A stretch of DNA of 64,000 nt from Hansfordia pulvinata (Eukaryota > Ascomycota > Sordariomycetes > Xylariales). The stretch lies in the NCBI GenBank assembly GCA_006538405.1, contig BJKQ01000010.1, forward strand, positions 310,001 through 374,000. The letters are read 5' to 3'. The notes under the pieces are model-generated. The model saw nothing but the letters and a program-made list of their open reading frames with translations, ran no database searches and was not told where the DNA came from. The translations under genes and the position numbers were made by a program. Shown in pieces: positions 59,435 through 64,000 of the stretch (positions within the stretch are counted from its first letter, which is position 1; each line of letters begins with the position of its first letter).

Positions 59435-60337
59435 GGCGAGCTGTGTTCACCAGATGCTCTGGGATCTGCTTTTGCTGGAACGACGGGACGGAAGACTAGT
59501 AGGTAGACGAGATGGGATGACACAGACGCAGTATTGGCAGTCTCTCGCGACCAGCCCGGCCTGGCTTGGTGGCGGCGTCACGCCTCGGAGGTTAAGTATC
59601 TCCATGGCTGCTGCTGATGCCTCATCCGTCCCGGATGGCGACCAAACGTCGTATGGAGCAGTCATGAACACATGGACCCATGGACTAGCCTGGCCCATGT
59701 GATGGAGCTTGACACGCTGCGCTGCTCGGGAAGGGTCCCGACGGGATCGTGGGGTTGGAGCTGGGCGGCGGAGACTTTCCTATCGAGGAGACACGGACTA
59801 CACAATGCCGGTAGACATCCACTTGGGCGAAAGGGGGCGGTAGTAGTATAGTTGGGAGGGTAAGGGATCCCGTGCTTCTAGACCCGTGAAGATAGTGAGA
59901 TGGACATCCACACGAGTACTTTCAAGCCTGTACAGGTACCCAGGCGTGCCAGGGTACCTGTGCTTGGGCAAAGCGGCAATCACTCAAAGACCCTGAATCT
60001 GCGAGGCGGGCTAGGAAATAGTGCCGGCCGGGGATCGCAGCTGCCTTCTCCGGGCGGTCCATCCCCCAATAATTGGCCGACGCGTAATTACCTAATAGTT
60101 GCCCAGGAACAGGACCCCCTTTCCCCCGTATCGTCACGTACCTATGACCTATCGTCGCGTTAAGCACCACCACCATCACCACCACACACCATCACCGCCG
60201 ACCACCGATCGCGGCGATACCGGACTTGGCGATCAGCAGAGCCGCCGCCCCTATCCGGGTTGCCTTGCCCTGTTGTGCTGCGCTGCGCCGGTCTCTGAGC
60301 CCTGCCTGCCCCCCGCGACAGCTCCACACGGGCATAG
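59435..60337. other. Divergent intergenic region
   Basis: Promoters of the hydroxyacid oxidase (leftward) and the ferric reductase-like gene (rightward). A (CAC)n-like stretch lies at about 60166-60186. No gene was seen. Confidence 0.5.
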
Positions 60338-62363
60338 ATGGGCTGGCCCTACGAGTTCCTCGAGCTGACCGCCGCCGACAAGGAGCTGCGGCGACAGCGC
60401 CTGCAGCTGGCCGGCCTCGTCGCCGGCGTGTCCGCCCTTCTGCCCGCCCTGCTCTTAGTCGCCTACCGCCTCGCCGCCCATGCCTCCTCCTCCCTCCGCG
60501 GGGGCCGCGGCCCTTCCTACCGCGCCGTCCCGGGCTCCCCGGCCATCAAGCACCACCGGCAGTCGGTGCCGGGCGGGTGGGCCGTGTCCGCGCGCCGGGC
60601 CGCCTGGTGGCTGAGCGGCGAGGCGCGGCTGCTGGGCTTTCACTGCGGGCGCCGCGATGAGCTGCTCGCCGGCGCCCTGTGGTCGCTGTGGCTGCTGGCG
60701 CTGTGCGTGGTCGGCACCGGCAAAGGTGAGTCTCTCCTTGCGCTGCCTCTCTGAGGAGACACAACCCGCTGACTGATGACCCCCGCTGCCGCCGCCGCAA
60801 AGACTACCTGCACCTGACAAAGCGCCTCGGCATCGTCGGCGTCTCCCAGCTGCCGGCGCAGTACCTGCTGGCCCTCAAGCGGCTCAACCCGTACGCCTGG
60901 GGCTCCTCCGCCGCGTGCCCGCTGTCCGCCCACGCCGCCGCCGCGAACCGCTGGCACCGTGCCCTCGGCCGCGCCGCCCTGCCCCTCCTCGCCCTTCACG
61001 CCGCTTTGTACCTCAACTTCTACGTCCGCACCGGCGTCCTGGCCGCCAAGCTGGCCCAGCCCGCGCCCCTGCTCGGCCTGGCCCTGCTCGCCCTCGCCGC
61101 CCTGCTCTCCCTGCCCGCCCTCCTCCTCCACGTTCCCCTATCCCCCTTCCGCCTGTCCTACCGCGCCTTCTACGCGGCTCACCTTCTCGCCGCCCTGGCC
61201 CTCCCCCCTCTTGCGGTCCTGCACGCCCCGCGCCACGCCGCCTGGTGGGCCGCCCCGGCGCTGGGCCTGTGGGCCGCCGACTTCGCGGTCCGCAGGCTGT
61301 TCCCCCCGCCGACGCCGCCGTGGCGGTCGACGTCGCCGTCCACCGCGTCCCCGGGACGGGCCTGCTCCGCCTGGTCTGCCCCGTCGGGACGCGGCGCGCC
61401 GAGGCCTTCCGTGACGCGCCCGGCGCGCACCTCTACGTCAGCGTGCCCGGGGGCGCGCGGGGTGGCAGGGCGAAAGCGCTTGCCGCGGTGGCGGCGGCGG
61501 CGGCAGGTGAGGGTGAGGATCGGGCTGGTGGCGGTGGTGGTCGCAAGGGCGCAGTTGGCGGACTCGTCTATAACTTTGCCCGCAGCCCCTTCACCGTCTA
61601 CGCGGCGGACCCGGAGGCCGGGACCGTCGAGGTCCTGGCCCGGTGTCGGGCGGGGCCCCTGACCAGGGCACTGGCGGCGGTGGCTGACGCAGCTGCGGCA
61701 ACGGCGGGGGGTACGGACAGCAGCAGGAGCAGCAGTGACAGCAGTAGTAGCACCGCATGTAACGAGATCAAGCTGCTCCTCGAGGGCCCTTACGGCGGAG
61801 CCTCGTCCTCGGTACTGCCCGGCCTGGCAGGGCTCGATTACGACCGCGTGCTGCTCGTGGCGGGCGGCGTCGGCGCGGCCTTCGCGCTGCCCCTCTACCG
61901 CGCCGTCCTGGCCGAGAACCCGGGCGCGCGCGTGCAGATGGTGTGGGCGGTGCGCGACGCCGCCGAGGCCACGTGGGCCTCGTCTGCAGCGGGCGCCGAC
62001 AAGTACAACATCATGAACGACGACCGCGTCCAGCTGTTCCTGACGGGAGACATCCTGGGGAGCAGCAGCGGCGAGCGGAGCGGCAGAAGGGGGGGCGGTG
62101 GGAGACGACAGGGCGGCTCCGAGACGGAGCTCGACCGGCTGACCACCGGCTCAGCCTCCTCCCCCGGCGTCGGCGGCAGCAACCGCAAGAGGCCGGACCT
62201 CGGGCGCATCGTGGACGCGGCGTTCCGGTACGGCGCCGAGGAGCGCGTGGCGGTGCTGGTCTGCGGGCCGCCGGCCATGGCACGCGACCTGCGGGCCTGC
62301 GTCGGGCCCTGGGTCGCCCGCGGCCGCGTCGTGTGGTGGCACGACGAGAGCTTCGAGTGGTAA
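60338..62363 (+). CDS. FRE-type ferric reductase-like transmembrane protein, frame break mid-gene
   Basis: Exons are 60338-60725 and 60803-62363; about 649 residues after restoring one base. Ferric reductases move electrons from NADPH through FAD and two hemes across the plasma membrane to extracellular Fe(III) or Cu(II). The N-terminal half has about seven hydrophobic helices, with two bis-histidine pairs implied by NRWHRALGR...LALHAALY and FYAAHLL...AVLHAPRH. The C-terminal half has RSPFTVYA in place of the usual HPFT FAD motif, LLLEGPYGG, LLVAGGVGAAFALPLY for NADPH, and VLVCGPPAMARDLR near the end; it stops with WHDESFEW. The frame changes at 61302-61307 (run of six C); one extra C joins RRLFPP to ADAAVAVDVAVHRVPGTGLLRLV. 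Gly- and Ser-rich insertions sit in the reductase half. The His-to-Ser change in the FAD motif makes true activity less certain. Confidence 0.88.
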
Positions 62364-62787
62364 GGCCATCCGTACATATATATGCATGAGAATCCAAGGT
62401 TCAATCTGAAGTCATCTCGACTGGACGCAACGTTTGTTTCCCCGTCTGGTTTCGAGTCACCGTGAAGCCTGTCCACCTGTGCGATTCAGAGGCCTCTCGT
62501 TCGTTGTCTGCTCCCGTAAAAAAAAGAATCCAAATCAGGAAACCGAGATACTTGTAGAAAAGCACCCGTCTGCCATGTAAATCTTCAAAGCACCATGCTT
62601 AACATCCGGAGTTTCCAATATCTATCAAGTGAACACCGTGCGCCTTTGAATCTGCCGCCGAGACGCCAGCCCTGCCTGATGCCCAAAAGATCAAGCCCAC
62701 CCGGTCCTGCCCCACGCCGCCACCGTACGCCGCAAACCCCGCTCCCCGCAATTCAATGCAGAGAGAGTCCTCCCCAGTCAGTCAGTA
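62364..62787. other. Convergent intergenic region
   Basis: 3' regions of the ferric reductase-like gene and of the AflR-like gene. Nothing else was seen. Confidence 0.5.
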
Positions 62788-64000
62788 TCACGCCAGCGAG
62801 TCCAGCACAGTCTGCAGGGCGGCGTCGATCGCCGGCGCCGCCCTGTCGAGCCGGGCGATCATGGCCCGGACCTTGGACAGGCGGGCCTGGCTGCCTCGGC
62901 CCTGGCCCTGGCCCTGGCCGACCCCGGCCGCCGCCGCCGAGCTGCTGCTGCTGCTGCTGCTGCTGCTGCCGCCGCCGCTGCTGGCCTCCTCGATGCGCAG
63001 CAGCAGCTGGCGGAAGTTGCGGACGTGCAGGCGCAGCAGGGCGTGGATCATGTGAACCTGCTCCTCGTCCGAGTAGAGGCCGCGGAACTGCGGGGAGAAG
63101 TACTGCGGGTTGCAGGCGACGCGTGGGCTGATGGCGGGGATGCCCGTGGCGCCGTCGAACAGGTGCGCCGCCGCCAGCGCCGTCTCGGGCTCCTCCTCCT
63201 CCTCCTCCGGCCTGGTGGTGGTGGTGGTGGTGGACCCGGACTCCTTGCTGCCGCCGTTCCCGCTCCTCGCGGCGGCGGCGCACCCCCCGTCGTCGTCGTC
63301 GTTCCCCTCTGCAGCCGCCGCCGCCGCCGCCGCCGCGATGAACCGCCGGACCCTCTTGGACAGGCAGCCGAACATCTCGGACAGGCGGTCGCAGATGGAC
63401 AGCAGCAGGGTGAGGGTGGTGGGGCGGCGGCGGCAGCGCGGGCACTCGAGGGCCGCGCAGCACTTGGACAGCAGCCACTTCTTGAGCTGCAGCAGCTCGT
63501 CCAGGGCCAGCGACGTCAGCCGGAACTCGTCGTCGTCGAGCTGCTGCATCACCCGCACCAGGCTGGCCATGCAGGAGCAGTCGGCGGGGTCGGGGTCGGG
63601 GTCGGGGTCTGCGGCTGTGGCTGCGGCGAGGGGTGGTCCTGCTGCTGCCGCCGCCGCCGCTGCGGGCGTGTCCCCCTGTGCCGCGGGCAGCGTCGACGGC
63701 TTCTCGGGCCCGAGTCTGTCTGCGATCTGGGCCGGCGAGCTTGTGGGCGTTGGACCGTGGATAGGGGCTGGCTCCCTGTCAGCGCTGGAAGCCTGGAGAT
63801 GGGGAAGGGGTAACCGCGAGCAGAGGCGGGGTGGTGGAGGGGCTTGATAGTGGTGGACGGGGTGGTTGCCGGGTGTTGCACTCACGATACTGATCACGTC
63901 CGGCGACATCAGCAGCCTCGATCCCATCGCCGATGAAGCCCGTGGCCATGTATGCTGCATTTTGGTCAGTCGGATAACAACGAACGAAGACATCGCCAGG
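62788..64000 (-). CDS. C-terminal part of an AflR-like (Zn2Cys6-type) regulator, truncated by the window edge
   Basis: Reads leftward to a TGA at 62788-62790. The 5' part, including any zinc cluster, lies beyond 64000. An internal intron from 63891 to about 63797 (GTGAGT donor, CTCCAG acceptor) is likely and happens to be a multiple of three. A further acceptor near 63960 (AAATGCAG) suggests that another exon lies upstream. The readable domain has CSCMASLVRVMQQL, then LALDELLQLKKWLLSKCC and ALECPRCRRRPTTLTLLLS. This Cys-x-Cys ... Cys-x2-Cys arrangement with Leu-rich helices is what I know from the AflR-type C-terminal domain of secondary-metabolite regulators. Poly-Ala, poly-Thr, poly-Glu and poly-Ser runs separate the blocks. 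The assignment rests on this domain only; no biosynthetic genes are seen inside the window. Confidence 0.72.
   Translation of the reverse strand, partial: LAMSSFVVIRLTKMQHTWPRASSAMGSRLLMSPDVISIVSATPGNHPVHHYQAPPPPRLCSRLPLPHLQASSADREPAPIHGPTPTSSPAQIADRLGPEKPSTLPAAQGDTPAAAAAAAAGPPLAAATAADPDPDPDPADCSCMASLVRVMQQLDDDEFRLTSLALDELLQLKKWLLSKCCAALECPRCRRRPTTLTLLLSICDRLSEMFGCLSKRVRRFIAAAAAAAAAEGNDDDDGGCAAAARSGNGGSKESGSTTTTTTRPEEEEEEPETALAAAHLFDGATGIPAISPRVACNPQYFSPQFRGLYSDEEQVHMIHALLRLHVRNFRQLLLRIEEASSGGGSSSSSSSSSSAAAAGVGQGQGQGRGSQARLSKVRAMIARLDRAAPAIDAALQTVLDSLA

Noticed and set aside
60915..61307. N-terminal half of the long frame that carries the ferric reductase C-terminus
   Set aside because: Before the base loss at 61302-61307 this frame is Arg/Pro-rich nonsense; the true membrane helices are in the other frame.
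1..64000. tRNA, rRNA and CRISPR elements
   Set aside because: I looked for TPsiC-like GGTTCGAATCC segments, cloverleaf pairs and regularly spaced repeats on both strands and found none that hold up.

Overview
The window is nuclear DNA of a filamentous ascomycete (Pezizomycotina), most likely a Sordariomycete. Genes carry short introns with GTRNGT donors, CTRAC-type branch sites and YAG acceptors. Exons are very GC- and CpG-rich. The families present (Argonaute, ASF1, RNA14, RasGAP, Zn2Cys6 regulators, MFS, PTR2 and YAT transporters, FRE-type ferric reductase) fit a mould genome. I cannot name the species.

Layout. 1-2.1 kb: one uncharacterised acidic protein gene. 2.1-12 kb: gene-poor, ending in a roughly 4 kb pyrimidine-rich region that looks like the long leader of the next gene. 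12-14.5 kb (+): a RasGAP of the Gap1/Sar1 type. 15.5-18 kb (-): a PTR2 peptide transporter. 21.2-22.2 kb (-): the histone chaperone ASF1, divergent from RNA14 (24.6-28.1 kb, +), the CstF-77-like cleavage/polyadenylation factor. The space between these two holds a CpG-depleted block. 28.5-30 kb (-): an NmrA-like NAD(P)-binding protein. 30-34.6 kb: noncoding, ending in a G-poor leader for an Argonaute gene (34.6-37.8 kb, +). 38.7-40.9 kb (+): a Dal5-like MFS permease. 42.4-44.1 kb (+): a YAT amino-acid permease. 44.5-45.2 kb (-): a small secreted protein. 46.2-47.3 kb (-): a secreted, probably GPI-anchored PEBP-like protein. 48.2-49.9 kb (-): an aldehyde dehydrogenase. 51.5-54.9 kb (+): a Zn2Cys6 regulator. 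55.6-56.6 kb (-): a DHDPS/NAL-family lyase. 57.9-59.4 kb (-): an FMN-dependent 2-hydroxyacid oxidase. 60.3-62.4 kb (+): a ferric reductase-like protein. 62.8-64 kb (-): the C-terminal part of an AflR-like regulator that runs off the right edge.

The main technical observation is that nine of the fifteen genes have reading frames broken by an apparent one-base loss. Almost all of these lie in short G or C runs, and restoring one base rejoins conserved motifs and keeps every exon phase consistent. This points to homopolymer under-calling in the assembly, not to pseudogenes, so I annotate these as functional genes with frame breaks. One further break, in the PEBP gene, has the opposite sign and is not explained this way.

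How the genes may work together: ASF1, RNA14, RasGAP and Argonaute are housekeeping or regulatory genes with no shared pathway. The right-hand third (ALDH, Zn2Cys6 regulator, DHDPS-family lyase, hydroxyacid oxidase, preceded by two permeases) could be a small catabolic neighbourhood acting on an oxo-acid or hydroxy-acid substrate, but this is inference from adjacency only. I found no tRNA, rRNA, CRISPR array or intact transposon.
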